DNA from: Lutispora saccharofermentans | GTDB lineage: Bacteria > Bacillota > Clostridia > Lutisporales > Lutisporaceae | Assembly (NCBI RefSeq): GCF_024363565.1 | Contig: NZ_JAJEKE010000028.1 | Span: 1-39,252, forward strand | Direction of reading: 5' to 3' | Length of the DNA: 39,252 bases | Part shown: positions 24,986-33,654 of the stretch, piece by piece | How the letters are laid out: each line of letters starts with the position of its first letter | How positions within the stretch are numbered: position 1 is the stretch's first letter | Program-made: the position numbers and the translations under genes | The notes under the pieces: model-generated | The model's database searches: none | What the model was told of the DNA's origin: nothing | The model's input: the letters and a program-made list of their open reading frames with translations, nothing else

Positions 24986-26846
24986 ATAGTTTGCCCAGTT
25001 CTTCTTTGCCGTATCCCAGAAGCCTTATGGCATTTATTATGACCAGCAATACGGATATCTCGTGTATCAGCATGCCCGAGGATAAAAATACCAGCTTCAG
25101 CAAAACTCCTGCGATCAGCGTTATGACCACTGCTATGGCAAAATAAATATTCTGCTTCATATTGATGACGGTGGCCCTGCTCAAGCCTATAGCATAAGAA
25201 AGCTTCTTCAGCTCAGCCGACATGAGCACCACGTCTGCAGCCTCCATAGCCACGTCAGAGCCTGCTCCGCCCATGGCGATCCCCAGATCTGCCGAGGCTA
25301 ATGCCGGCGCGTCATTAACACCGTCTCCAACCATGGCTGTGATTCCATACTCCTCTTGAAGCTTTTTCAGCATTTGAACCTTGCCCTCCGGCAGCAATTC
25401 TGCATAATAATCATCCAGATTCAGCTTCTTTGCTATGGCTGACGCAGCTCTCTTATTATCTCCCGTAAGCATTACTATCCTCTTGATCCCCTTATCCTTA
25501 AGCTTTTTGATCAGCCTGTCGGCTCCCTCTCTGATGTCATCAGCTATAGATATCACACCCAGTATCTTGTCCCGATCTGCTGTTATGACTGCAGTCTGCC
25601 CCAAGGCTTCTTCTCCTCTTATATAGTCTTCAATCTCATCTGGAATATCTATATCGTTTTCTTCCATCAGCTTCCGGTTTCCCACCAAAATTGTTCTTCC
25701 TTCTATCTTCGCTTTAAGGCCGTGACCGGCTATTATCTCCAAATCCCCGGGAGCAGAAAGATCATCGTTAAATCTCTTGCTTGCCTCTTCCAGCACGGCC
25801 TTTGCCAGGGGATGCTCCGAATATCCTTCTGCAATGGCGGTCACCCTCAAGAGTTCCTCTTCTTCCCACTCAAAGGCCTTTATTTTTGTGACCTTCGGCT
25901 TGCCGATGGTCAAGGTCCCTGTTTTGTCGAAGGCCAATACCTTCACAGTTCCAAGCTTCTCGATGATCTCTCCGCCCTTCATCAGTACGCCGTGCTTTGC
26001 TCCATTGCCTATGCCCGCTACGATAGATACGGGTGTGGATATCACCAGAGCCCCGGGACAAGCTATCACCAGCAGCGTGAGAGCCAGCTCTATATCTCTT
26101 GTTATCATAAATACCAACACTGCCAAGACTATAATGCCGGGAGTATAGTATTTGGAAAAAACCTCAAGAAATTTTTGAGTCTTTGCCTTTTTATCCTGAG
26201 CTTCCTCCACCATCTGAAGTATCCTTGAAAAGGTGGTATCCTCTCCCACTCTGTCCGCTCTCACCTTTATATATCCGGACTCTATGACTGTCCCGGAGAA
26301 AACCGTTTCATCCTCGCCTCTGCTCACGGGGATAGATTCTCCTGTTATGGCTGCCTGATTCACATAGGAGCTTCCTTCCACCACTGTGCCGTCTACAGGT
26401 ATTTTTTCTCCCGGCCTTATTATCACTATTTCGCCCTTTATCACTTCCTCGGCGGGTATTTCTATTTCTGTCCCTTCTCTTATGACTTTAGCTGTATTAG
26501 GCGCCAGGTCCAGCAGCGCTTTTATAGCAGATCTGGTCTTTTCCAAGGTCTTGCCTTCCAGGTATGCTCCGAACATGAACAGAAAGGTGACTGCCGCAGC
26601 TTCCCAATATTCGCCTATTATGAGCGCTCCGGCAACTGCAAGGGTCACCAGGGCATCAATGCCTACTATTTTGAATCTGATGGCTCTGAAGGCATTCAGG
26701 GCTATAGGATATCCTGCAATCAAGGCAGCCATGATCATCAAAGCATCTTTCCAAACAGGATCAGAAATAAGGTATCTGAGAGCAAAGGATAATAAGATCA
26801 GAAGCCCTGAAATCAATACCCTCTGCCCCCTGCTTATCTTAATCAT
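24984..26846 (-). CDS. P1B-type heavy-metal-translocating ATPase with CPG motif
   Basis: The 620-residue P-type ATPase has all catalytic motifs: TGES, DKTGTLT (Asp about residue 305), SEHPLAKA, TGDNKRAA and GDGVNDAPAL. The membrane metal site in helix 6 reads ACPGALVIS (about residue 263) instead of CPC or SPC. The late helix has LIHEISVLLVIINAIRL, recalling the HEG(G/S) motif of P1B-4 pumps rather than the MAD.G of Zn/Cd pumps. No N-terminal HMA domain is fused; a separate HMA protein gene lies 13 bp upstream. Metal export is likely. The metal (Fe, Co, Zn or Cd) is not settled by sequence. A weak AAAGGTG precedes the ATG. Confidence 0.9.
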   Translation of the reverse strand: MIKISRGQRVLISGLLILLSFALRYLISDPVWKDALMIMAALIAGYPIALNAFRAIRFKIVGIDALVTLAVAGALIIGEYWEAAAVTFLFMFGAYLEGKTLEKTRSAIKALLDLAPNTAKVIREGTEIEIPAEEVIKGEIVIIRPGEKIPVDGTVVEGSSYVNQAAITGESIPVSRGEDETVFSGTVIESGYIKVRADRVGEDTTFSRILQMVEEAQDKKAKTQKFLEVFSKYYTPGIIVLAVLVFMITRDIELALTLLVIACPGALVISTPVSIVAGIGNGAKHGVLMKGGEIIEKLGTVKVLAFDKTGTLTIGKPKVTKIKAFEWEEEELLRVTAIAEGYSEHPLAKAVLEEASKRFNDDLSAPGDLEIIAGHGLKAKIEGRTILVGNRKLMEENDIDIPDEIEDYIRGEEALGQTAVITADRDKILGVISIADDIREGADRLIKKLKDKGIKRIVMLTGDNKRAASAIAKKLNLDDYYAELLPEGKVQMLKKLQEEYGITAMVGDGVNDAPALASADLGIAMGGAGSDVAMEAADVVLMSAELKKLSYAIGLSRATVINMKQNIYFAIAVVITLIAGVLLKLVFLSSGMLIHEISVLLVIINAIRLLGYGKEELGKL

Positions 26847-26859
26847 TGCAGGAGCACCT

Positions 26860-27075
26860 TTATTTCACGCCTAAGACATCAAAGCCCAGGGCTTCTATTG
26901 TCTTTTTTATTTCGCCTTCGTTTGCTGCTCCTTCATCGAAGGATACCTTAACCTTGCTGGAAGAAAAGAGTACCTCAACCTCATTTATGCCTTTTATCCT
27001 TTTTACCACCGCTTCTATTTTTGATGCGCAGCTCGGGCATGTCAATGTCTCCAATTGAAAGGTTTTATTAGTCAT
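26860..27075 (-). CDS. HMA-domain metallochaperone (CopZ-like)
   Basis: This 71-residue single HMA domain has the metal-binding loop LTCPSCASKIE (CxxC at residues 14-17) and the beta-alpha-beta pattern ending in EALGF. Such proteins carry Cu(I), Zn(II) or related soft metals to a P1B ATPase. It is the first gene of a two-gene operon with the pump lacking its own HMA domain, so it probably works as that pump's detached domain. GAGGAGG lies before the ATG. Confidence 0.9.
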   Translation of the reverse strand: MTNKTFQLETLTCPSCASKIEAVVKRIKGINEVEVLFSSSKVKVSFDEGAANEGEIKKTIEALGFDVLGVK

Positions 27076-27129
27076 TTTTAATTCCTCCTCAATATTTTAT
27101 GGTTTTATTATAAACAATTGGAAAAATAA

Positions 27130-27155
27130 AAACCGTAACAACTATTACGGTTTTA
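27130..27155 (-). terminator. Terminator of the LysE-family gene
   Basis: AAAACCGTAA and TTACGGTTTT are inverted arms, with T-rich tails on both strands. On the minus strand TTTTTATTTTT follows. The TAA of the transporter gene lies in the first arm. It separates the transporter from the metal operon. Confidence 0.8.
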
Positions 27156-27762
27156 CTATTTGAATAAAGTTATAGCCCAGCTTTGTACCATAATATACTA
27201 TTATGGTGCCGCATATCAGGTTTATCCCCCTTATGATCTTGTTATTAAAGCTATTTTTGAAAACCGATACAACTGTAGTCAATCCTGTAAACCATGAAAA
27301 AGAAGCCAAGCAAACTCCGAATATAAAAAACCCTACAGCTTCTGGAGGCAAGGATGCCCTAAACCCACCTAAAAGCAGAGAACCGTCTATCAGAGCTTGA
27401 GGATTTACCCAAGTCACCATAAAGCAGGATATAATGACCTGGGGCAGTGATTTGTCCACATCTACTTCACTGCTTGCAGATGGTTTGCTGCGAACGAGCT
27501 GTATTCCTATATATATTACCGCCACGGAACCGATGCACAGTATAATCGCCTTCAGCAGTTCAGACCTTTCCATCAGGGCTCCCATTCCGAAGAAGCAGGC
27601 TAAGGCCAAAGAAATGTCGAAAAAAGCTGTGATAAAGGCTACCTGGTATGCTCTAAATCTGCTTTTGCCAATGGCGGTATTTATCACATAAAGATTCTGC
27701 ATTCCTATAGGCGCCACATAAGCAATGCCCAGCATAAACCCTTGAAGCAAAAATTTAAGCAA
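27145..27762 (-). CDS. LysE/RhtB-family amino-acid exporter
   Basis: The 205-residue protein has six hydrophobic segments and the family start FMLGIAYVAPIGMQNLYVIN, plus WVNPQALIDGSLLLGGFRA in the middle, as in LysE/ArgO exporters of basic amino acids. TTG 27762 is the start because GGGGGAG lies 8 bp upstream. It is transcribed divergently from the NMO/FabK-like gene and ends in its own terminator. I see no lysine riboswitch in the 180-bp leader region. Confidence 0.88.
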   Translation of the reverse strand: MLKFLLQGFMLGIAYVAPIGMQNLYVINTAIGKSRFRAYQVAFITAFFDISLALACFFGMGALMERSELLKAIILCIGSVAVIYIGIQLVRSKPSASSEVDVDKSLPQVIISCFMVTWVNPQALIDGSLLLGGFRASLPPEAVGFFIFGVCLASFSWFTGLTTVVSVFKNSFNNKIIRGINLICGTIIVYYGTKLGYNFIQIVKP

Positions 27763-27895
27763 TTACAATTCTCCCCCTTTTCCTTTTGCTTATGTCAATA
27801 TTATAATCTCTCTTATTGAACATGTCTCCAACCATAAACAAAAAGCACATCCAACCAAATAACACATTAATTTTCACTCAGCCTGAAAAAATCAA

Positions 27896-27924
27896 TTGTT
27901 GCCTTTTGTTTATCATGATATAAT
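27896..27924 (+). promoter_or_regulatory. Sigma-A promoter of the NMO/FabK-like gene
   Basis: TTGTTG (27896-27901), a 17-bp spacer and TATAAT (27919-27924) lie 46 bp before the gene. Confidence 0.6.
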
Positions 27925-27936
27925 AGTATGAGCATA

Positions 27937-27951
27937 TAGCACCAGGTGCTA
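27937..27951. promoter_or_regulatory. Short palindrome downstream of the -10
   Basis: TAGCACC-A-GGTGCTA is a perfect 7-bp inverted repeat centred about 20 bp after the -10, where a repressor would block the promoter. The binding protein is unknown. Confidence 0.45.
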
Positions 27952-27969
27952 AGAATAGGAGAAAATCAG

Positions 27970-28920
27970 ATGATTTTAAGGGAGTTAAAGATAGGCAATA
28001 TTACCGTGTCCGTTCCTATAATCCAGGGCGGAATGGCCGTAAGAATATCTACAGCCCGCCTTGCAGCAGCAGTGGCAAATGAAGGTGGTATAGGCATCAT
28101 AGCAGGCACGGGCATGAGCATGGATGAGCTCATAAATGAAATACGCATGGCGAGAAAAATGACAAATGGAGTAATAGGCGTCAATGTGCTGTTCGCAGTG
28201 AGAGAGTTCGCAGACCTGGTAAGGACTGCTATGAAGGAAGGCATTGATCTTTTCATATCGGGAGCAGGCTTTTCCAGGGATATGTTTTCCTGGGGCAAGG
28301 AGTATGATACTCCCATAATCCCAATCGTTTCCTCTGCAAAGCTGGCCTCAATGGCAGAAAAGCTTGGAGCCGCTGCGGTAGTTGTCGAAGGCAAGGAAGC
28401 AGGCGGACATCTGGGCACGGACAGGCCGATGAAAGAGATACTCCGGGAAGTTTGCAAAGAGGTAAAAATCCCTGTGATAGCCGCGGGAGGTATAATCGAC
28501 GGAAAAGATATTGCCGGTGCAATAAAGCTTGGGGCCAGCGGAGTCCAAATGGGGACCCGTTTTGCCGCCAGCGAGGAATCCGCTGCTTCGAAGGAAATGA
28601 AGGATATGTATGTCAGGGCAAACAAGGAGGATGTGGTCCACATAAGCAGCCCTGTAGGTTTGCCCGGCCAATGCATAAGAAACGGGTTTTATAAGCGGAT
28701 TGAAAGCGGAGCATCAAAAGGCACCCATGAGTGTTTTGCATGCCTTAAACGCTGCAACCATAATTTTTGCATAATGAAAGCTCTCCTCAACGCCTGCGAC
28801 AGAGGCAACCCTGAGGAAGCCCTGATGTTTGCCGGAGAGCTTGTATATAAAATTAAGGAAATACTGCCTGTTAAGCAGATTTTCAAAAACCTGCTGAGTG
28901 AGTTAGCAGGGGCCGAATGA
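27970..28920 (+). CDS. FMN-dependent nitronate monooxygenase / FabK-like protein
   Basis: The 316-residue TIM-barrel flavoprotein shows PIIQGGMAVRIS, EGGIGIIAG, GVNVL, the conserved KEAGGHLGTDRP (active-site His region), PVIAAGGIIDG and GASGVQMGTRFAAS (FMN phosphate binding). The family covers nitronate monooxygenases and the enoyl-ACP reductase FabK. No fab genes adjoin it, so neither role is assured. Near the C-terminus CFACLKRCNHNFC holds four cysteines (C-x2-C-x3-C-x4-C) that could bind a metal or cluster. ATG 27970 has AGGAGA upstream. It has its own promoter and palindrome. Confidence 0.87.
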   Translation: MILRELKIGNITVSVPIIQGGMAVRISTARLAAAVANEGGIGIIAGTGMSMDELINEIRMARKMTNGVIGVNVLFAVREFADLVRTAMKEGIDLFISGAGFSRDMFSWGKEYDTPIIPIVSSAKLASMAEKLGAAAVVVEGKEAGGHLGTDRPMKEILREVCKEVKIPVIAAGGIIDGKDIAGAIKLGASGVQMGTRFAASEESAASKEMKDMYVRANKEDVVHISSPVGLPGQCIRNGFYKRIESGASKGTHECFACLKRCNHNFCIMKALLNACDRGNPEEALMFAGELVYKIKEILPVKQIFKNLLSELAGAE

Positions 28921-28948
28921 TCTTCCTTGCGGAGTCTAAAATAGAGAA

Positions 28949-28982
28949 TGCGTAAGTGCGACACGGACGTCGCACTAGGCGC
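28949..28982. repeat. GC-rich hairpin between convergent genes
   Basis: AGTGCGAC (28955-28962) and GTCGCACT (28969-28976) are perfect arms, extended by TGCG/CGCA further out. It lies between the stops of the NMO-like and DEAD-box genes. No T-run follows on either strand, so it may only slow or protect transcripts. Confidence 0.55.
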
Positions 28983-29008
28983 AGTCTGTAATATTGGCCA
29001 TACTGCTT

Positions 29009-30577
29009 CTATCTCGGTCTGGATATTTCGATATTTACCCTTCTGCTCATCAGCCTCTTGCCTGAGCAATGCTTGATTATGGCCTTTGCAGCTTCCTCAG
29101 TAGCATTGACAAAGGTAAATTTCTCCATGATGTCTATATCCCCGATGTCTTCCTTGTCTGTGTCAGCCTGGTCGCTGAAGAACTGGAGCAAAGCTTTGGG
29201 ATTTATTTTATCCATCCTGCCTATGCTCAAGAACAGTCTTACATAGCTGCTTGAAGAGCCTATAGAGTTTTCTGCGTAATTTGAGCCCAGTTCTTTTTCA
29301 AGCACCATGCTTATCAAGGCCGCCGCCACATCGACAAGATTGTATTCCTCATCCAATTCTGTTGCCAAAGACACAAATCTCTTGTGTTCTTCCTTTTCTA
29401 TGACTTCCTTCACTCTTGCTACGGCACTCTTATACTTTGTGAGGAATATTTCATCGATGGAGGGGACTTCTTTTCTCCTGATCTTGCTTCTCGTTGCCTT
29501 CTCTATCTGCTTCAATATATAATATTCCCTGGAAGTCACCAGAGTGTATGCGGTTCCTTCCCTATTGGCCCTGCCGGTCCTGCCTATCCTGTGGACATAG
29601 GATTCCGTATCCTGAGGCAGATCATAATTTATTACATGAGATACATTCTCTACATCAATCCCTCTTGCTGCTACATCCGTTGCCACCAAAAAATCCAAAT
29701 TTCCTTCCTTGAACTTTCTCAAAGTGCTCATTCTTTGGCTCTGGCTCATATCTCCATGCATTCCCTCAGCATTATAACCCCTTACGTCCAATGCTTCCAC
29801 CAGCTCATCCACACCTTTTTTGGTTTTGCAGAATATAATAGCGCTTGAGGGTTCATCGACATCCAATATCCTGCACAGGGACTCAAACCTGTCTTTTTGC
29901 TTTACTTCGTAATAGAACTGTGCTACTGTTGCCACTGTCATAGTGTTCTTAACTATGGAGACATGCTTCGTCTCGTCAGACATATATTTTCTTGAAAGCT
30001 GTCTTATTTCATCCGGCATAGTGGCAGAAAAGAGCATGGTCTGCCTATCCTTGCTGCAATTTTTTACAATTTCTTCAATATCGTCTATAAATCCCATATC
30101 CAACATTTCATCAGCTTCATCAAGAACCAAAAACTTTATGCGGCTTAGATCGATCACATTTCTGCCGATAAGGTCAAGAACTCTTCCCGGAGTTCCTACC
30201 ACTATATCTATGCCCCTCCTGAGGGCATTTATCTGCCGATCTATGGGCTGTCCTCCGTATACCGGCAGCAGCTTTACCTTGGTAAATTTGGCTATGCGGT
30301 TCAGCTCATCATTTACCTGTATAGCAAGCTCTCTCGTAGGAGTGAGAATAATAGTATTTATTCTTCCTTCCGACCTGTCCAGCTTGCTCAAAATAGGAGC
30401 TCCAAAGGCTAAGGTTTTGCCTGTTCCCGTTTGAGCCTGACCTATCACATCAAAGCCTTCCAAAACTATGGGTATTACTTCTTCCTGTATCTTTGAGGGC
30501 TCTTCAAAGCCCATATCGTCTATTGCCCTAAGTATCTTCTCACTTAATCCCAGGTCTCCAAACTTCACATTTTTCAT
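29009..30577 (-). CDS. DEAD-box ATP-dependent RNA helicase with DbpA-type RNA-binding domain
   Basis: The 522-residue helicase has the full motif set: Q motif, AQTGTGKT, PTRELA, TPGR, DEAD (DEADEMLDMGF), SAT, IIFCKTKKG, ATDVAARGID and HRIGRTGR. The last 75 residues (SYVRLFLSIGRMDKINPKALL onward) match the DbpA RNA-binding domain that directs DbpA, CsdA and YxiN to structured RNA. A role in ribosome assembly or cold-stress RNA unwinding is likely. ATG 30577 has GAAAGAAGG upstream and starts at the family N-terminus. Confidence 0.94.
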   Translation of the reverse strand: MKNVKFGDLGLSEKILRAIDDMGFEEPSKIQEEVIPIVLEGFDVIGQAQTGTGKTLAFGAPILSKLDRSEGRINTIILTPTRELAIQVNDELNRIAKFTKVKLLPVYGGQPIDRQINALRRGIDIVVGTPGRVLDLIGRNVIDLSRIKFLVLDEADEMLDMGFIDDIEEIVKNCSKDRQTMLFSATMPDEIRQLSRKYMSDETKHVSIVKNTMTVATVAQFYYEVKQKDRFESLCRILDVDEPSSAIIFCKTKKGVDELVEALDVRGYNAEGMHGDMSQSQRMSTLRKFKEGNLDFLVATDVAARGIDVENVSHVINYDLPQDTESYVHRIGRTGRANREGTAYTLVTSREYYILKQIEKATRSKIRRKEVPSIDEIFLTKYKSAVARVKEVIEKEEHKRFVSLATELDEEYNLVDVAAALISMVLEKELGSNYAENSIGSSSSYVRLFLSIGRMDKINPKALLQFFSDQADTDKEDIGDIDIMEKFTFVNATEEAAKAIIKHCSGKRLMSRRVNIEISRPR

Positions 30578-30701
30578 TAAATTCCTTCTTTCTCGTTTTA
30601 TTTGGTACATTTTGCGGCAGGGAATACCGGCAAAGCAGCGGTGTGTCCCATTTCCCTGCCATTTCTATTATTTGCATTGTAAATTATATTAATTACAACA
30701 C

Positions 30702-30735
30702 AAAAACCCTATAAGAATTAATTCTTATAGGGTTT
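30702..30735 (-). terminator. Terminator of the zinc-ribbon gene
   Basis: AAACCCTATAAGAATT and its exact inverse form a 16-bp-arm palindrome at 30704-30735, followed on the minus strand by TTTTT. It lies 16 bp after the zinc-ribbon stop. Confidence 0.85.
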
Positions 30736-30751
30736 GGCTGCTAATATAGAA

Positions 30752-30919
30752 TTATCTTCTAAATCCTCTGTTATTGTTCTGCTGCTTTTTTGCTCTTCTG
30801 CAATCAGGACATCTTTGAGGTTCATTTTCAAAACCCTTTTCCTTGTAGAAAGCTTGCTCGCCCTCTGTGAATACAAACTCTTTTCCGCAGTCTTTGCAAG
30901 TTAAATTCTTATCTTCCAT
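30752..30919 (-). CDS. Zinc-ribbon miniprotein
   Basis: This short gene encodes 55 residues starting MEDKNLTCKDCGKEFVFTEG and ending NNNRGFRR. CKDC and CPDC form a four-Cys zinc ribbon with a conserved EGEQAFYKEKGF between them, as in the zinc-ribbon family common in Firmicutes and cyanobacteria. Its function is unknown; the basic Arg/Asn-rich tail suggests nucleic-acid contact. GGAGGAAT lies before the ATG and a strong terminator follows, so it is an independent transcript. Confidence 0.9.
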   Translation of the reverse strand: MEDKNLTCKDCGKEFVFTEGEQAFYKEKGFENEPQRCPDCRRAKKQQNNNRGFRR

Positions 30920-31110
30920 TTCAACATTCCTCCTTTTTCATTTTTAAAAGTTAAAACTGATCGACTCAACGCCCCAAAAGAGAAATGTCGTTAATCGTTT
31001 TAATCTTTAAAATGCAAACCATGCTGCACTTCTAACTAAGTATAACATCAATATTTACAATATGCAACTGTTATTTGTAAATATCGGAAAATATTAATAT
31101 TTTTTGTAAT

Positions 31111-32853
31111 CTACAAAACCATTGAGAAGTCATTCACCGCTCCGCCGCTCGTGTAGAATTCCTCAAGCCTGCTCGCTTCCAGCGGCCTGCTGATATAATA
31201 GCCTTGTATACGGTCACAGCCTTTATCTGCTAAAAGCTTGAATTGCTCTTCTTTTTCAACCCCTTCTGCCGTGACATCCAGATCCAATCCCTTGCTCAGG
31301 AGGATTATGCCGTCAATGATCGCTTCTATCCTTCTATCACTGCATACTTCGTCGATAAATGATTTATCGATTTTTAAATCGCTTATGGGAAGCATATAAA
31401 GATAGCTCAGAGATGAATAACCCGTGCCAAAATCATCTAATGCAATCCTTACTCCCATGTCCCTCAGCTCCTTGAGCTTATCTATGTTCTCATCTATTCT
31501 TTTGATGAGCTCGCTTTCGGTGACTTCCAGCTCCAGGTATTTGGGGTCCAGCCCCGTCGTATTCAAAATGTTTCTTACGCTTTCCGCAAAAAAATCATTT
31601 TGAAGCTGGATCGCAGATATATTTACCGATACAGATAAAGGACACCCATTATCATGCCATGTCTTGCACTGCTCGCAAGCGGTCCTGAGCACCCATTCTC
31701 CCATAGAAATGATCAAGCCGTCTTCCTCGGCAATATTGATAAATTCTGATGGAGGGATCAAGCCGTATTGGGGATGATCCCATCGGATAAGGGCTTCAGC
31801 CTTAGTAATTCTGCCGCTTTTATAATCTAATAAAGGCTGGTAATACAGCAAGAATTGCTCTTCATCAACAGCCTTTTTCAGTTCAACTTCAAGCAATGTT
31901 CTGCTCTTGACCTCAATTGCCATTGTGCTTTCATAGAGCTTGCATTGGCTTTTACCGCTGCTTTTAGCATCGTGCATGGCAGCATCGGCATTCTTTATCA
32001 AAGCTTTATATTCTCTTCCGTGATCAGGGTACAACGCTATGCCTACACTGGCGCAGCACAGCATCTCGTAATCATCCACCCTTATGATGCTCTTAAACAG
32101 GTCTGCAATCGATTCACCGATATGCAGTGCCTCCTCTTCATCCTTTACATCTGATATAAAAGCCGCAAACTGATCTCCTCCGAATCGGCATACCAGCCCT
32201 CTGCTTCCTATTATTTTTCTTAGCTGTTCTGCCGATTTCCTCAGTACTATATCACCGTACTCATAACCGAAGGCGTCATTTATATCTTTAAAATTATCTA
32301 GGTCAAGTGAAAATAAGGCTAGCTTGGCGTCTCCGGCTTTACAGCATCCGACCTCAATATCAAGTCTTTGAAAAAATTGCATCCTGTTGGGAAGATAAGT
32401 TACAGGATCAAGGAGGGTGCATATTTCAAGCTGCTTTTCAGCAGCCTCCTGGGCAACCCTGGCCTTCTTGCTTTTGATCTTTTCATATATTAAATGGCAT
32501 AGAATTTTTAAGGTTAATAATAAATTGGAGGACTCTGAAATCCGGCAATTTGTGAGGTTCAAAGGCCCTGAGATAAGGTATCCTGCAGATTTGCTCTCCA
32601 TGTTTATGGGAAATACAGCATAGCTTGACCCATCGCTGCAGCCGTATAACCTGTATCCTTCATTTATATTTACGGTGATATCTTTCAGCCATTCTGCATA
32701 GGTATGACTATCACCCTTTATCATCCCTGATTGGATTAGCATATCGCCTTTATTATCTATCAACCCCAATGGTAAACCGGTGCTGATGAAAAAATCATCA
32801 AATATATCGTCAAATTCACCAGCTTCTATCAAATCCTCCAGCAGGTACTTCAT
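31111..32853 (-). CDS. GGDEF-EAL protein, probable c-di-GMP phosphodiesterase
   Basis: The 580-residue cytosolic protein has an N-terminal sensor-like domain (about 1-125, PocR/PAS-like), a coiled linker, a GGDEF domain (about 145-305) and an EAL domain (about 320-565). The GGDEF signature reads GGDQF (225-229), which should abolish cyclase activity. The EAL domain keeps EALIRW (352-357), VNISAIQLQ, ELEVTESELI, LDDFGTGYSSL, LKIDKSF and TAEGVE, so it should hydrolyse c-di-GMP. The degenerate GGDEF may bind GTP as a regulator. It lies 32 bp after the chemoreceptor remnant on the same strand. Confidence 0.92.
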   Translation of the reverse strand: MKYLLEDLIEAGEFDDIFDDFFISTGLPLGLIDNKGDMLIQSGMIKGDSHTYAEWLKDITVNINEGYRLYGCSDGSSYAVFPINMESKSAGYLISGPLNLTNCRISESSNLLLTLKILCHLIYEKIKSKKARVAQEAAEKQLEICTLLDPVTYLPNRMQFFQRLDIEVGCCKAGDAKLALFSLDLDNFKDINDAFGYEYGDIVLRKSAEQLRKIIGSRGLVCRFGGDQFAAFISDVKDEEEALHIGESIADLFKSIIRVDDYEMLCCASVGIALYPDHGREYKALIKNADAAMHDAKSSGKSQCKLYESTMAIEVKSRTLLEVELKKAVDEEQFLLYYQPLLDYKSGRITKAEALIRWDHPQYGLIPPSEFINIAEEDGLIISMGEWVLRTACEQCKTWHDNGCPLSVSVNISAIQLQNDFFAESVRNILNTTGLDPKYLELEVTESELIKRIDENIDKLKELRDMGVRIALDDFGTGYSSLSYLYMLPISDLKIDKSFIDEVCSDRRIEAIIDGIILLSKGLDLDVTAEGVEKEEQFKLLADKGCDRIQGYYISRPLEASRLEEFYTSGGAVNDFSMVL

Positions 32854-32885
32854 AGCTGTCCCCCCTCCAGGCCGGCTTATGACCT

Positions 32886-33371
32886 CTATATTTTAAACAA
32901 TTCAACAATTCCCATCAGCTTTGCAGCCATACCGTTCAGCGTTTGTGCAGTAGATGCGACTTTCTGAGAAGAAGAAGCCATTTCTTCTGCGCTGGATAAA
33001 TTGTACTCGACCAGCGACTCTACATGGCTTTGAGCATCCTCAGAATACTTTACGAAAATATCCTTATCTTCATTTGAAATCATAGCCCCTGATGCCACGC
33101 TGTCCTTTATGCTGTACCAATGGGATAAATAATCCTGATAGCTCTTTTTGAATTCTTCAAGGCCTGCTTTTTCTTCATCAGACAGGTTGGTTTTTTCGTA
33201 GTCTTCCATCAGCTTATTTACTTCCTTATCCAAAGAATTCATATTTTTTATTCCCAGTATGGACATACCTCCGATAGAAGCTATGGAAACAACGGCCAGC
33301 AATAATATTAAAGCAGATATCTTAACATTATTTAAAATGGCCTTCCCTTCTGAGAGCTTTTTACTAGACAC
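32886..33371 (-). pseudogene. Internally deleted methyl-accepting chemotaxis protein
   Basis: The 161-residue product begins as a chemoreceptor: one membrane helix (about 17-40) and a four-helix-bundle sensor segment to about residue 125 (ending ESLVEYN). It then switches in frame to a sequence typical of the extreme C-terminus of such receptors (ASSSQKVASTAQTLNG...LFKI). The second membrane helix, HAMP and the whole signalling hairpin are missing, roughly 350 residues. It cannot signal to CheA. It may still be translated. GTG 33371 has GGGAG upstream; a GTG at 33380 is also possible. Confidence 0.75.
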
Positions 33372-33447
33372 AAAAAACACACTCCCAACTATAATTATAT
33401 TTGCATAATTCCAAGTATTGGCTTGATGGCTTTGGACCAGCTCAACT

Positions 33448-33654
33448 TCATATGTGCTTTTTTTTCAAATCTATGTTAAGCACTTCCCCTATAGAGTCCA
33501 AATACTTATTGCCTGACCTGTCTCCCGTAGTTATCAGATATATATATGCTTCACTGCTTCCGACAAGCCGGGCAAGCTCCCTTTGAGTCATATTCAGCTC
33601 TGAAAGTCTGTGCTTGATGATAAGTCCAAGGCTTGAGAGCTTCCTTTTCCTCAC
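33448..33654 (-). CDS. Small XRE-family helix-turn-helix protein
   Basis: This 68-residue protein is almost entirely a Cro/cI-type HTH (LGLIIKHRLSELNMTQRELARLVGSSEAYIYLITTGDRSG). GTG 33654 is preceded by GGAGGG with 7-bp spacing. It heads the run of minus-strand genes leading to the receptor remnant and the GGDEF-EAL gene and is divergent from a second XRE gene. A local regulatory role is likely. Confidence 0.82.
   Translation of the reverse strand: MRKRKLSSLGLIIKHRLSELNMTQRELARLVGSSEAYIYLITTGDRSGNKYLDSIGEVLNIDLKKKHI

Noticed and set aside
27763..27969. Lysine riboswitch upstream of the LysE-like gene
   Set aside because: The leader is short and lacks the multi-helix core expected of that riboswitch.
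28949..28982. Strong terminator between the NMO-like and DEAD-box genes
   Set aside because: The stem is good but no T-run follows on either strand, so it is listed only as an inverted repeat.
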